This document shows positions 34,292 to 41,772 of a stretch of DNA of 64,000 nt, one piece after another. The stretch covers positions 245,645-309,644 of the forward strand of contig NZ_NNBJ01000008.1 in assembly GCF_002803085.1 (NCBI RefSeq). The letters are read 5' to 3'. Within the stretch, counting starts at the first letter, position 1, and every line of letters starts with the position of its first letter. The position numbers were made by a program, and so were the translations under genes. The notes beneath the pieces were generated by a model. That model was given only the letters and a program-made list of their open reading frames with translations. It was not told the origin of the DNA and searched no databases. The stretch is from Streptomyces sp. CB01201 (GTDB lineage: Bacteria > Actinomycetota > Actinomycetes > Streptomycetales > Streptomycetaceae).

Positions 34292-35469
34292 CGGGCCAGG
34301 TCCTTCCAGGCGACGTCCTTGTCGTTGCGCGGCTCGGCGGGCAGGCCCAGGACGCGTTCGGCGACGATGTTGAGGAGCACTTCGCTCGTGCCGCCCTCGA
34401 TGGAGTTGCCCTTCGAGCGCAGGTAGCGGTACCCGGCGTCACGGCCGGTGAAGTCGACGAGTTCGGGCCGACGCATGGTCCAGTCCGAGTACAACAGGCC
34501 TTCCTGGCCCAGGAGTTCGACCTCCAGACCGCTGATCTCCTGGTTGAGCCGGGCGAAGGCCAGCTTCATGCCGGACCCCTCGGGCCCGGGCTGGCCCGCG
34601 ACGAGCTGCTGGCGCAGACGTTCGCCGGTGAGCCGGGCGACCTCGGCCTCCACCCACAGGGCGAGCAGCCGCTGGTGCAGATCGTGGGTGCGCAGTTCGG
34701 GCCGCTCCCGCCAGGCGCGGGCGACCGGGCCGATCATGCCGCCCTCGCGCGGGATGCGCATGCCGCCGATGGAGACCCGCTCATTCATCAGGGTGGTCTG
34801 GGCGACCTTCCAGCCCGCGCCGACCTCGCCGAGCCGGTGGGCGTCGGGGATGCGCACCCCGGTGAGGAACACCTCGTTGAACTCGGCCTCACCGGTGATC
34901 TGCCGCAGCGGCCTGACCTCGACGCCGGGGTCGGTCATGTCGCAGATGAAGTAGCTGATGCCCTGGTGCTTGGGCAGGGCGGGGTCGGTGCGGGCGATGA
35001 GGATGGCCCAGCGGGCGAGATGGGCGCTGGAGGTCCACACCTTCTGCCCGTCGACCACCCAGTCGTCCCCGTCGCGCACCGCGCGGGTGCCGAGCGCGGC
35101 GAGGTCGGAGCCCGCGCCGGGCTCGCTGAACAGCTGGCACCAGACCTCCTCGCCCACCCACAGGGGCCGCAGGAAACGCCGCTTCTGCTCCTCGGTGCCG
35201 TACTTGAGGACGGTCGGTGCGGCCATGCCGAGGCCGATGCCGATCCGGCGGGGGTCGTTGTCGGGCGCCCCGGCGGCGGCGAGTTCGGCGTCCACGACGG
35301 CCTGGAGCGAGCGCGGCACATCGAGGCCGCCGAGGCCCGCCGGATAGTGCACCCAGGCGAGCCCGGCGTCGAAGCGGGCCTTGAGGAAGTCAAGGGGTTC
35401 CGTCGTGGCGGGCGGGTACTCGGCGAGCAACTCCCGTGTACGCGTGCGCAGTTCGGCGGCGTCGGTCAT
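34288..35469 (-). CDS. Acyl-CoA dehydrogenase family protein (subunit-like 2)
   Basis: A 393-residue ACAD. Typical parts: LPLDF-like start then AWVHYPAGLGGLDVPRSLQ, the FAD-binding CQLFSEPGAGSDLAALGT near residues 112-129, VDGQKVWTSSAHLARWAIL, the MNERVSIGG segment and the C-terminal GNSIEGGTSEVLLNIVAERV. The last part carries the flavin contacts and, in many members, the region next to the active site. Likely oxidises an acyl-CoA together with the neighbouring ACAD; substrate unknown. ATG 35469 overlaps the quinone-reductase-like stop. Confidence 0.87.
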   Translation of the reverse strand: MTDAAELRTRTRELLAEYPPATTEPLDFLKARFDAGLAWVHYPAGLGGLDVPRSLQAVVDAELAAAGAPDNDPRRIGIGLGMAAPTVLKYGTEEQKRRFLRPLWVGEEVWCQLFSEPGAGSDLAALGTRAVRDGDDWVVDGQKVWTSSAHLARWAILIARTDPALPKHQGISYFICDMTDPGVEVRPLRQITGEAEFNEVFLTGVRIPDAHRLGEVGAGWKVAQTTLMNERVSIGGMRIPREGGMIGPVARAWRERPELRTHDLHQRLLALWVEAEVARLTGERLRQQLVAGQPGPEGSGMKLAFARLNQEISGLEVELLGQEGLLYSDWTMRRPELVDFTGRDAGYRYLRSKGNSIEGGTSEVLLNIVAERVLGLPAEPRNDKDVAWKDLAR

Positions 35470-36434
35470 CGGGTGGCTCCGTCCGGGAGGACGACCACAC
35501 GGCCGGTGGTCGTGCCGTCGGCGACGCGCTGCACGGCGGCCGCGGCGTCCTTGAGCGGGACCCGCTCGCTGATGAGCGGCTTGATCGCGCCCTCGGCGGC
35601 GAGCCGGGTGAGCTGCTCGTGGCAGCGCGCGATCGAGGCCGGGTCCTTCTGCGCGTACAGGCCCCAGTGCAGTCCGACGATCGAGTAGTTCTTCACCAGG
35701 GCGTGGTTGAGCGCGGGCGCCGGAACGGATCCGCTCGCGAAGCCGACGATCACGATCCGCCCCTCGAAGGCGACGCACTTCGCGGACTTGGCGTAGGCGT
35801 CACCGCCGACCGGGTCGTAGATGACATCGGCGCCCCGCCCGCCGGTGGCCTCCTTCACGGCGGCCACGATGTCGTCGGTGCGCCGGTCGATGACCAGGTC
35901 GCAGCCCAACTCTCTTGCCACCGCGGCCTTTTGCTGTCCACCGACGACACCGATGACGCGGGCACCGGCGGCCTTGCCGAGCTGGACCGCCGCGCTGCCC
36001 ACTCCCCCGGCGGCGGCGTGCACCAGCAGTGTCTCGCCTTCCTGGAGGTGCGCCCTGCGGTGCAGTCCGAAGAAACCGGTCTGATAGCCGATGTGCAGGG
36101 CTGCGGCCTCGGCGTCGTCGAGCGCCTCGGGCGCGGGCAGCAGGGCCGCCTCGTCGGCGACGACGTACTCGGCCAGGCCGCCGTGCGGCAGCGCGGGGTT
36201 GGCGATCACCCGGCGGCCGTCCTCGGTCTCGCCGCAGATCTCCACGCCGGGAGTGAACGGCAGCGGCGGCCTGATCTGGTACTGGCCCCGGCAGAGCAGC
36301 GCGTCCGGGAAGTTGATGTTGGCGGCCCGCACCCTCAGCAGCAGCCGGCCCGGGCCCGGCTCGGGCCGGTCGACCTCGTCGAGCCGCATCACCTCGCCCG
36401 GCTCGCCGTTCTCGTGCACTCGCCATGCCTGCAT
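35466..36434 (-). CDS. Zinc-free MDR-type NADPH:quinone oxidoreductase-like protein
   Basis: A 322-residue medium-chain reductase. MQAWRVHENGEPGEVMRLDE starts it; the substrate-site NFPDALLCRGQYQIRPPLPF and the NADPH-binding loop LLVHAAAGGVGSAAVQLGKA near residues 136-155 are typical of the QOR-like group, which lacks zinc ligands. First gene of the operon with two acyl-CoA dehydrogenases, so it may reduce an enoyl-CoA or quinone in the same route. ATG 36434 has GGAGG six bases upstream. Confidence 0.85.
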   Translation of the reverse strand: MQAWRVHENGEPGEVMRLDEVDRPEPGPGRLLLRVRAANINFPDALLCRGQYQIRPPLPFTPGVEICGETEDGRRVIANPALPHGGLAEYVVADEAALLPAPEALDDAEAAALHIGYQTGFFGLHRRAHLQEGETLLVHAAAGGVGSAAVQLGKAAGARVIGVVGGQQKAAVARELGCDLVIDRRTDDIVAAVKEATGGRGADVIYDPVGGDAYAKSAKCVAFEGRIVIVGFASGSVPAPALNHALVKNYSIVGLHWGLYAQKDPASIARCHEQLTRLAAEGAIKPLISERVPLKDAAAAVQRVADGTTTGRVVVLPDGATR

Positions 36435-36471
36435 TCGGGGCCTCCACACGCCGGGCGCGATACGGCTGCGT

Positions 36472-36505
36472 ACCGCTGAGTACGTTCGCACCGCTGAGTA
36501 CGTTC
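36472..36505. repeat. Direct repeat of ACCGCTGAGTACGTTC
   Basis: The 16-mer ACCGCTGAGTACGTTC occurs twice, at 36472 and 36490, with an 18-bp period, between the quinone-reductase-like gene and the TetR-type palindrome. It may be a regulator site or a leader duplication. Confidence 0.6.
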
Positions 36506-36523
36506 CACTGCTCTCGGCATACT

Positions 36524-36535
36524 AAGCGGTCGCTT
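36524..36535. promoter_or_regulatory. TetR-type palindromic operator
   Basis: AAGCG-GT-CGCTT is a perfect palindrome in the divergent promoter between the leftward operon (start 36434) and the rightward SDR gene (36641). In actinobacteria, TetR regulators of acyl-CoA dehydrogenase genes often bind AGCG/CGCT sites; on the leftward strand it directly precedes TAGTAT, a possible -10 box. No tetR gene is in the flanking 5 kb. Confidence 0.5.
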
Positions 36536-36640
36536 GCCGCCGACGAAAGGGCTCGCCCGATCCGGCCCGGCCCGGGCGCGACACCGAATCCCTCGGACGC
36601 GGCCATGGTGGTTTGCGATGGCAGCCGGTACAGATACGCC

Positions 36641-37555
36641 ATGGATGCCGCCGCACCACCGCCACGGCCCCCGCACCCCGGGCTCCCCGCGCCTCCCCCG
36701 CTCGGCGCGTGCGCGCTGCCGCCCGGTACCTACGACGGCAGTGTCGTCCTGGTCACCGGGGGCGGGTCGGGGCTCGGCAAGGCGCTGGCCGCCGAGTTCG
36801 CGCGGCTCGGCGCCGACCTCGTCATCGTGAGCCGCTCGGCGGACCGGCTGAAGGCCGCGCAGGAAGAGCTGGCCGGGCTCGGCGGGCAGGTCGTGACCGC
36901 GGTGTGCGACATCAGGGAGCCGGAGCGGATCGCCGAGGTCTTCGACGCGGCCGAGTCCGCGCTGGGGCCGCCGTCCGTCCTGGTCAACAACGCGGCCGCC
37001 AACTTCCCTTCGCCCGCGGAGGACTTGTCGCCGAACGCCTGGCGCGCGGTCCTCGACATCACGCTGAGCGGCACGTGGTTCATGACCCGCGAGTTCGGCC
37101 GTCGGCATCTGGCGGCCGGTACGCCCGGCTCGGTGATCAACATCGGCGCCTCCTACGCCTGGACCGGCGGACCCGGCCATGCGCACTCCGCGGCGGCCAA
37201 GGCCGGCGTGCGCAACCTCGTCGAGACCCTGGCCGTGGAGTGGGGCCCGTACGGCATCCAGGTCAACGGTCTGGTGCCCGGCCTGATGCCGCACCCGGAT
37301 CTGCCCGAGTCGATCCGACGGGGTCTCGACCGGGCCGCCGACGAGGGCGAACTGGCCCTGCGGCAGCCAGCGTTGAGGGTCGGGCTGCCACGCGAACTCG
37401 GCTGGGCGGCCACCTTCCTCGCCTCCCCCTACGCCCGTTTCATCAGCGGTCACACCCTGGTGGTGGACGGGGCGAACTGGCAGCGGCGCGCCCTGGTGAC
37501 GCCGCCGGTGCTCAGCGTCCGCGAGCAGCTCGGCCGCGGGCCGTTCGGGGAGTGA
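36641..37555 (+). CDS. SDR-family 2,4-dienoyl-CoA reductase-like protein
   Basis: A 304-residue short-chain reductase. The Rossmann motif VVLVTGGGSGLGKALAAEFA is near residues 34-53; NNAAANF follows. At the active site, where most SDRs have YxxxK, the sequence reads HSAAAKAGVRNLVETLAVEW, so Tyr is replaced by Ser and Lys is kept, as in 2,4-dienoyl-CoA reductases. This suits the surrounding acyl-CoA genes. The start is unclear: ATG 36641 seems best; ATG 36605 would add 12 residues. Confidence 0.82.
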   Translation: MDAAAPPPRPPHPGLPAPPPLGACALPPGTYDGSVVLVTGGGSGLGKALAAEFARLGADLVIVSRSADRLKAAQEELAGLGGQVVTAVCDIREPERIAEVFDAAESALGPPSVLVNNAAANFPSPAEDLSPNAWRAVLDITLSGTWFMTREFGRRHLAAGTPGSVINIGASYAWTGGPGHAHSAAAKAGVRNLVETLAVEWGPYGIQVNGLVPGLMPHPDLPESIRRGLDRAADEGELALRQPALRVGLPRELGWAATFLASPYARFISGHTLVVDGANWQRRALVTPPVLSVREQLGRGPFGE

Positions 37556-37567
37556 CCCGGCCGCCGC

Positions 37568-38404
37568 TCACTTCCCCTCGAAGGCCGCAGGCCGCCGCCC
37601 GGCCTTGGCGGAGTAGCCCTCGCGGGCGTCCTCGGAGGTGAGCGTGAGGGCCGCCGCCAGCGCCGTACGGTCCAGAGCCTCGGCCAGGCCCGCGTCGGCG
37701 AAGGCGTCGATGCTCCGCTTGACGGCGCGGACCGCGAGGGGTGCGTTGCCCGCGATCTCCCCCGCGATCTCCATGGCGGTCGCCTCCAACTCACCTCCGT
37801 TCAACACCTGTTGGACTATTCCGATGCGTTCGGCGGTGGAGGCGTCGATGCGACGGCCGGTCAGCGCGAGGAGTTTGGCCCAGCCGGCGCCCGCGTCGCG
37901 GGCGATGCGCAGATCGCCGCCCGCGTCGACGGCCACCCCGATGCCGGTCTCCGGAAGGGCGAACACGGCGTCGTCGGCGGCGATCCGGATGTCGGCCATC
38001 AGAGCCAGCTCGAAGCCGAAGCCGAGGCAGTAGCCCTGGACCGCGGCGACGACGGGCTGGGGAAGGCGTGCGAAGGCCGCGAAGCGCTCATGGACCCAGC
38101 GGATGCCCTCGTAGTAGCGATGGGTGCGTTCGGCCGGCGAGCGTCCGGTGATCGCTCCGCCCGGGGCGGTGACGTCGATCCCGGCGCAGAAGGCGCGGCC
38201 CTCGGCACGGAGCAGCACGACCCTGATCGACTCGTCGAAGCGGATCCGGTCGGCGAGCAGCCCCAGTTGCCGACTGGCCTCCCAGCTCCATCCGTTCAGC
38301 TTGTCGGGCCGGCACAGGGTGAGGACGCCGATCCCCGTATCCGTGACATCGAGCCGGATCCGCTCCTCGCCCTCGGCGACCCGCCGGTCCAGGGTGTCGA
38401 TCAA
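37568..38404 (-). CDS. Enoyl-CoA hydratase/isomerase family protein
   Basis: A 278-residue crotonase-fold protein. CoA-oxyanion motifs: GRAFCAGIDVTAPGG (residues 68-82) and VVAAVQGYCLGFGFELALMA near residues 118-137, with the oxyanion glycine; the next segment, ALPETGIGVAVDAGGDLRIA, has Glu where hydratases usually place a catalytic acid. Substrate unknown; probably beta-oxidation-type. The start is TTG 38404, after AAGGGG about 8 bases upstream. It is 12 bp from the convergent SDR stop. Confidence 0.85.
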   Translation of the reverse strand: MIDTLDRRVAEGEERIRLDVTDTGIGVLTLCRPDKLNGWSWEASRQLGLLADRIRFDESIRVVLLRAEGRAFCAGIDVTAPGGAITGRSPAERTHRYYEGIRWVHERFAAFARLPQPVVAAVQGYCLGFGFELALMADIRIAADDAVFALPETGIGVAVDAGGDLRIARDAGAGWAKLLALTGRRIDASTAERIGIVQQVLNGGELEATAMEIAGEIAGNAPLAVRAVKRSIDAFADAGLAEALDRTALAAALTLTSEDAREGYSAKAGRRPAAFEGK

Positions 38405-38580
38405 CGCTCTGCCCCTTCCCTATGCTGACCAGCCGTCAGGTCCGTCGAGACTAGACGCTGTCCGCCGGATCGACCAGATACGGTCCGACCGCCTTCAACC
38501 CAGCGCCGACGGGGGCCCCTTGCGGTGATCGACGATCCCGGCCGCCGTACGGCCTCCGTGCAGAATGGAGCACCGCCGCC

Positions 38581-39066
38581 GTGAACAGCGCCCCCTCCCG
38601 CGTCCCCGATCTGTCGGACCGCCCGTACCGCCTCGTCGTCGAGCGCGAGATGCGGGCGGATCCGCACGCCATCTACCGTGCGTGGACGGAGCGGTTCGAC
38701 CTCTGGTTCGCGGCTCCCGGATCGGTCGCGATGACGCCCCGCGTCAACATGCCGTTCTTCTTCGAGACTGAATACGCGCCGGAGCCCGGCATGCCCACGA
38801 TTCGCGCCCCGCACTACGGCCGGTTCCTGCGCCTGGAATCCGACCGGCTGGTCGAACTCACCTGGGTAACCGGCCGCGGAGGCACGGCGGGGGCGGAGAC
38901 GGTGGTCACCGTCGAGCTCACACCGCGCGCCGCGGGGACGCTCCTGAGGCTCACTCAGGCGGGGTTCTACGACGAGACCGCCCGCGCGGCCACCGAAGCG
39001 GCCTGGAGAGACCTGGTACTACCGCATCAGGACGAGATCCTCGCCGGCCCGGCGGACACCGACTGA
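38581..39066 (+). CDS. SRPBCC (AHSA1-like) domain protein
   Basis: A 161-residue protein with a START/SRPBCC hydrophobic-cavity fold: LVVEREMRADPHAIYRAWTE near the N-terminus, FETEYAPEPG, HYGRFLRLESDRLVELTWVT near 78-98, and LLRLTQAGFYDETARAATEA near 121-140. AHSA1-like members are small binding or polyketide-related proteins of unknown role in bacteria. GTG 38581 follows ATGGAGC at moderate spacing. Confidence 0.8.
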   Translation: MNSAPSRVPDLSDRPYRLVVEREMRADPHAIYRAWTERFDLWFAAPGSVAMTPRVNMPFFFETEYAPEPGMPTIRAPHYGRFLRLESDRLVELTWVTGRGGTAGAETVVTVELTPRAAGTLLRLTQAGFYDETARAATEAAWRDLVLPHQDEILAGPADTD

Positions 39067-39157
39067 GGGACCTTTATGTGCCACACGCCCCTGACGCGGT
39101 GCCGTCCGGCGGGACGGGTGAGGCTCGGGCCCGGGTTTGGGCAAGCCCTTGCTCTTC

Positions 39158-39190
39158 GTTGGGCGCGTGTTCACCGGTTGACTCCACCGC
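39158..39190 (+). promoter_or_regulatory. Putative PHO box upstream of phospholipase-type gene
   Basis: Three 11-bp units, starting at 39158 (GTTGGGC), 39169 (GTTCACC) and 39180 (GACTCCA), with the middle one matching the PhoP unit consensus GTTCACC. The outer units are weaker. Phospholipase C-type genes are known PhoP targets in actinobacteria. Confidence 0.4.
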
Positions 39191-39266
39191 CCCACACCGA
39201 ACGAGGCCAGACTGACTGGCAGGTCCACGTCACTGGTCTCAACCGACAGCTCTGGAAGGGGCGTTC

Positions 39267-40694
39267 ATGGCCGAGTTGACACGACGCAGACTGCTTGGAT
39301 CGGCGGCCGGGGCGATCGGTGGTGCGGCGGCCCTCAGTCTGCTGCCGCCCAGCGTCCAGAAGGCCGTCGCCGCGGGGCCGCCCCGCGGCGGCTCACTGCG
39401 GGACATCAAGCACGTCGTCATGCTGATGCAGGAGAACCGTTCGTTCGACCACTACTTCGGCACGCTCTCGGGTGTGCGGGGGTTCAGCGATCCCCATGCC
39501 CTCAAACTGCCCAACGGGCGTTCGGTGTTCTACCAGCCCGACTCGGTGAACCCGCGCGGCTATCTGCTGCCGTTCCACCTGGACACGCGCAGCACGAGCG
39601 CGCAGGCCATCCCGTCCACGAGCCACGCCTGGTCGGTCCAGCACCAGGCCTGGAACGGCGGCAAGATGGACCAGTGGCTGCCCGCCCACCGCAAGGCGGA
39701 CGGCGCCAACGGGCCCTATGTCATGGGCTATTACACCCGTGAGGACATCCCGTTCCAGTTCGCGCTCGCGGAGACCTTCACGATCTGCGACAACTACTAC
39801 AGCTCGGTCTTCGGCCCCACCTGGCCCAACCGGCTGTACTGGATGACGGGCAGCATCGACCCCGGCGGCACCAAGGGCGGCCCGGTGCTCAACAACACCG
39901 CGCCCAAGCCGTACCGCTGGACGACGTACGCCGAGCGGCTCCAGGCCGCCGGGATCAGCTGGAAGGTCTACCAGCAGGACGACGACTACGGCTGCAACCT
40001 CCTTGAGCAGTTCCAGAGCTTCCGCGACGCCAAGCCGGGGTCCGCCCTGTACGAGCGCGGGGTGCGCCCGCAGCCCGTGGGCACCTTCGAGGACGATGCC
40101 GCTGCCGACCGGCTTCCGGCGGTCTCCTGGATCATGCCGACGAGCTACCAGTCGGAGCACCCGGACTATCTGCCGGCCGCCGGGGCCGACTTCGTGGCCC
40201 AGAAGATCGAGGCGATCGCGTCCAACCCGAAGGTGTGGGCGAAGACCGCGTTCATCCTCAACTACGACGAGAACGACGGCCTGTTCGACCATGTGGCCCC
40301 GCCGACTCCGAAGGCGGGCACCGCGGACGAGTTCGTCGGCGGGCTGCCCATCGGCGGCGGATTCCGGGTCCCGGCGATCATCGTGTCGCCGTGGACCGTG
40401 GGCGGCTGGGTGGCGAGCGAGGCCTTCGACCACACGTCCGCGCTGCGGTTCCTCGAACACTTCACCGGCGTCAAGGAGCCCAACATCAGCCAGTGGCGGC
40501 GCCGCACCTTCGGCGACCTGACGTCGGCGTTCCGGTTCAACAGCGGGCAGCCCAGGCCTCCTAGGCTGCCGGACGACACGGCGGAGCAACTGGCCGAGGC
40601 CAAGCGTGAGGTGGCGACGCTGCCGAAGCCGAAGCTGCCCGGTGCCGACCAGTCCTTCCCCAAGCAGGAACGCGGCCACCGGCCGCACGTGTAG
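39267..40694 (+). CDS. Tat-exported phospholipase C-type phosphoesterase
   Basis: A 475-residue protein. Tat signal RRRLLGSAAGAIGGAAALSL (residues 6-26), then a phosphoesterase (PF04185) domain: HVVMLMQENRSFDHYFGTL near residues 49-67, TICDNYYSSVFGPTWPNRLY near 172-191, VSWIMPTSYQSEHPD and LNYDENDGLFDHVAPPTP near 331-348, the metal-binding regions of the phospholipase C/acid phosphatase group. It probably cleaves a phospholipid or phosphodiester outside the cell. ATG 39267 has GGAAGGGG five bases upstream. Confidence 0.88.
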   Translation: MAELTRRRLLGSAAGAIGGAAALSLLPPSVQKAVAAGPPRGGSLRDIKHVVMLMQENRSFDHYFGTLSGVRGFSDPHALKLPNGRSVFYQPDSVNPRGYLLPFHLDTRSTSAQAIPSTSHAWSVQHQAWNGGKMDQWLPAHRKADGANGPYVMGYYTREDIPFQFALAETFTICDNYYSSVFGPTWPNRLYWMTGSIDPGGTKGGPVLNNTAPKPYRWTTYAERLQAAGISWKVYQQDDDYGCNLLEQFQSFRDAKPGSALYERGVRPQPVGTFEDDAAADRLPAVSWIMPTSYQSEHPDYLPAAGADFVAQKIEAIASNPKVWAKTAFILNYDENDGLFDHVAPPTPKAGTADEFVGGLPIGGGFRVPAIIVSPWTVGGWVASEAFDHTSALRFLEHFTGVKEPNISQWRRRTFGDLTSAFRFNSGQPRPPRLPDDTAEQLAEAKREVATLPKPKLPGADQSFPKQERGHRPHV

Positions 40695-40725
40695 CTCTCT
40701 CTGCGGGCGGAACCTCCAGCGCCTC

Positions 40726-40744
40726 CTGGGGGCTCCGCCCCCAG
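40726..40744 (+). terminator. Terminator hairpin within a Streptomyces intergenic repeat
   Basis: CTGGGGGC and GCCCCCAG form an 8-bp stem with a 3-base loop, 31 bp after the phosphoesterase stop. Confidence 0.65.
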
Positions 40745-40860
40745 ACCCCCGTGCGCGCCTGAAGGGCGCTCGTCCTCAAACGCCGGACGGGCTGAAACAC
40801 CCGATGCGGGCCGACGCCAGTGCCGCCCAGGGGCGCGGGGAACTGTGCGAGAAGCGACCA
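40726..40860. repeat. Copy of a repeat element common between Streptomyces genes
   Basis: The parts are a GGGGGCTCCGCCCCC hairpin, CGTCCTCAAACGCCGGACG with GGGCTG after it, and GGGGCGCGGGGAACTGTGCG near 40831. I know these three from many Streptomyces intergenic regions, in the same order. It is not a gene or transposon. Confidence 0.6.
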
Positions 40861-40889
40861 CCGTCCGCGGGTGGGAGCAGAGTCCGCAC

Positions 40890-41495
40890 TCAGGACGTCG
40901 GGCTCGGCGACGGGGTCGGGGATCCCGAACGGCGTTGCGGGAGAAGAGCCTTGCAGACCTGGAGGGCCGACGCCGACTTGGGGTCCGCCGTGTTGAGGCC
41001 GCGCAGGCCGCCACCTCCCGCACCCGGCGACGCCGAGGGCAGAACGACCCCGTGATCCTTGAGGCAACTGGTGAACGCCTTCATCGCGGTGCTGTTCGCG
41101 CCGCTCCCGCCCCGCCCGTTGAACTGCGGCCGCTCGCTCGCACAGGCCTGTACGGCCTGGCGCTGGGCCGGGTCCGCCGAGGCCCCGCCGCCGAAGCCGC
41201 CGAACCCGCCGCCGCCCCCGCCAGGGCGCCGGCCCGCCCCCGTGGGCCGCCCGCTGCCGCTCGGGCGCGGCGCCATCGTGACGCCGTGCTGGGCCAGGCA
41301 CTGGCGGTAGGCATCCATGCCCTTGGCGGTGGCGGACGCGGACGCCGTGGGCTTCGCCTGGGCGCTGCTGCTCGCGCCCGAGGACGAGCAGGCCGCGAGC
41401 AGCAGGCCGCACGCCGCGACGGCGGCGGCGGACACCGCGGCCCGTGCCGCGACGGCGGCGCGCGCGGTGGCGGGCCTGCGCTTGGTCCAGGTCAT
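40890..41495 (-). CDS. Secreted lipoprotein with two Cys/His-Gly repeats
   Basis: A 201-residue lipoprotein: signal peptide with lipobox LLAACS near residues 31-36, a Ser/Ala linker, then two related helices, MDAYRQCLAQHGVTMAP (near 60) and MKAFTSCLKDHGVVLP (near 140), each with Cys and HG, joined by a glycine-rich GGGGGGFGGFGGG run and a third pair of cysteines (AVQACASE and LQVCKALL). The C-terminus is Ser/Pro rich. Divergent from the adaptor-ABC-two-component operon at 41773, sharing its regulatory region. ATG 41495 has GAGGAGA eight bases upstream. Function unknown, perhaps a partner or sensor for the exporter. Confidence 0.78.
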   Translation of the reverse strand: MTWTKRRPATARAAVAARAAVSAAAVAACGLLLAACSSSGASSSAQAKPTASASATAKGMDAYRQCLAQHGVTMAPRPSGSGRPTGAGRRPGGGGGGFGGFGGGASADPAQRQAVQACASERPQFNGRGGSGANSTAMKAFTSCLKDHGVVLPSASPGAGGGGLRGLNTADPKSASALQVCKALLPQRRSGSPTPSPSPTS

Positions 41496-41602
41496 GTCCG
41501 GTGTCTCCTCGGTACGTTGGGCGGGCGAAGGCCTCGCTGATGTGTACGCCGTCGGCGACCCATGACTGAACCGCACGAGGGTGGGCGCCTCCGGGGGAAG
41601 GG

Positions 41603-41618
41603 CTGGGAGTTCCCTGGG
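41603..41618 (-). promoter_or_regulatory. 11-bp-phased CTGGG half-sites facing lipoprotein gene
   Basis: CTGGGAGTTCCCTGGG holds two CTGGG units 11 bp apart and is a perfect reverse complement of 41711-41726. It lies 108 bp upstream of the lipoprotein start. Two-turn direct repeats fit an OmpR-family response regulator. Confidence 0.5.
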
Positions 41619-41710
41619 CGCCGGGGTCCACTTGGGGCCCTCGGGGCGCGCGGGGTGGTGCGATACGTACCGTCACGTCCGCCATGCGAAGTTTCACCCG
41701 CATACGCGTT

Positions 41711-41737
41711 CCCAGGGAACTCCCAGAAAGCTCCCAG
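41711..41737 (+). promoter_or_regulatory. Three 11-bp-phased CCCAG half-sites before exporter operon
   Basis: CCCAG begins at 41711, 41722 and 41733, each 11 bp apart, ending 36 bp before the ATG of the adaptor. This is the spacing of direct-repeat sites for OmpR/PhoB-type regulators, and a regulator of that class is encoded by the same operon at 45887. Confidence 0.55.
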
Positions 41738-41772
41738 GGGTTCCAAAGTGCGGGCGGCCAGGATCCGCCGTC

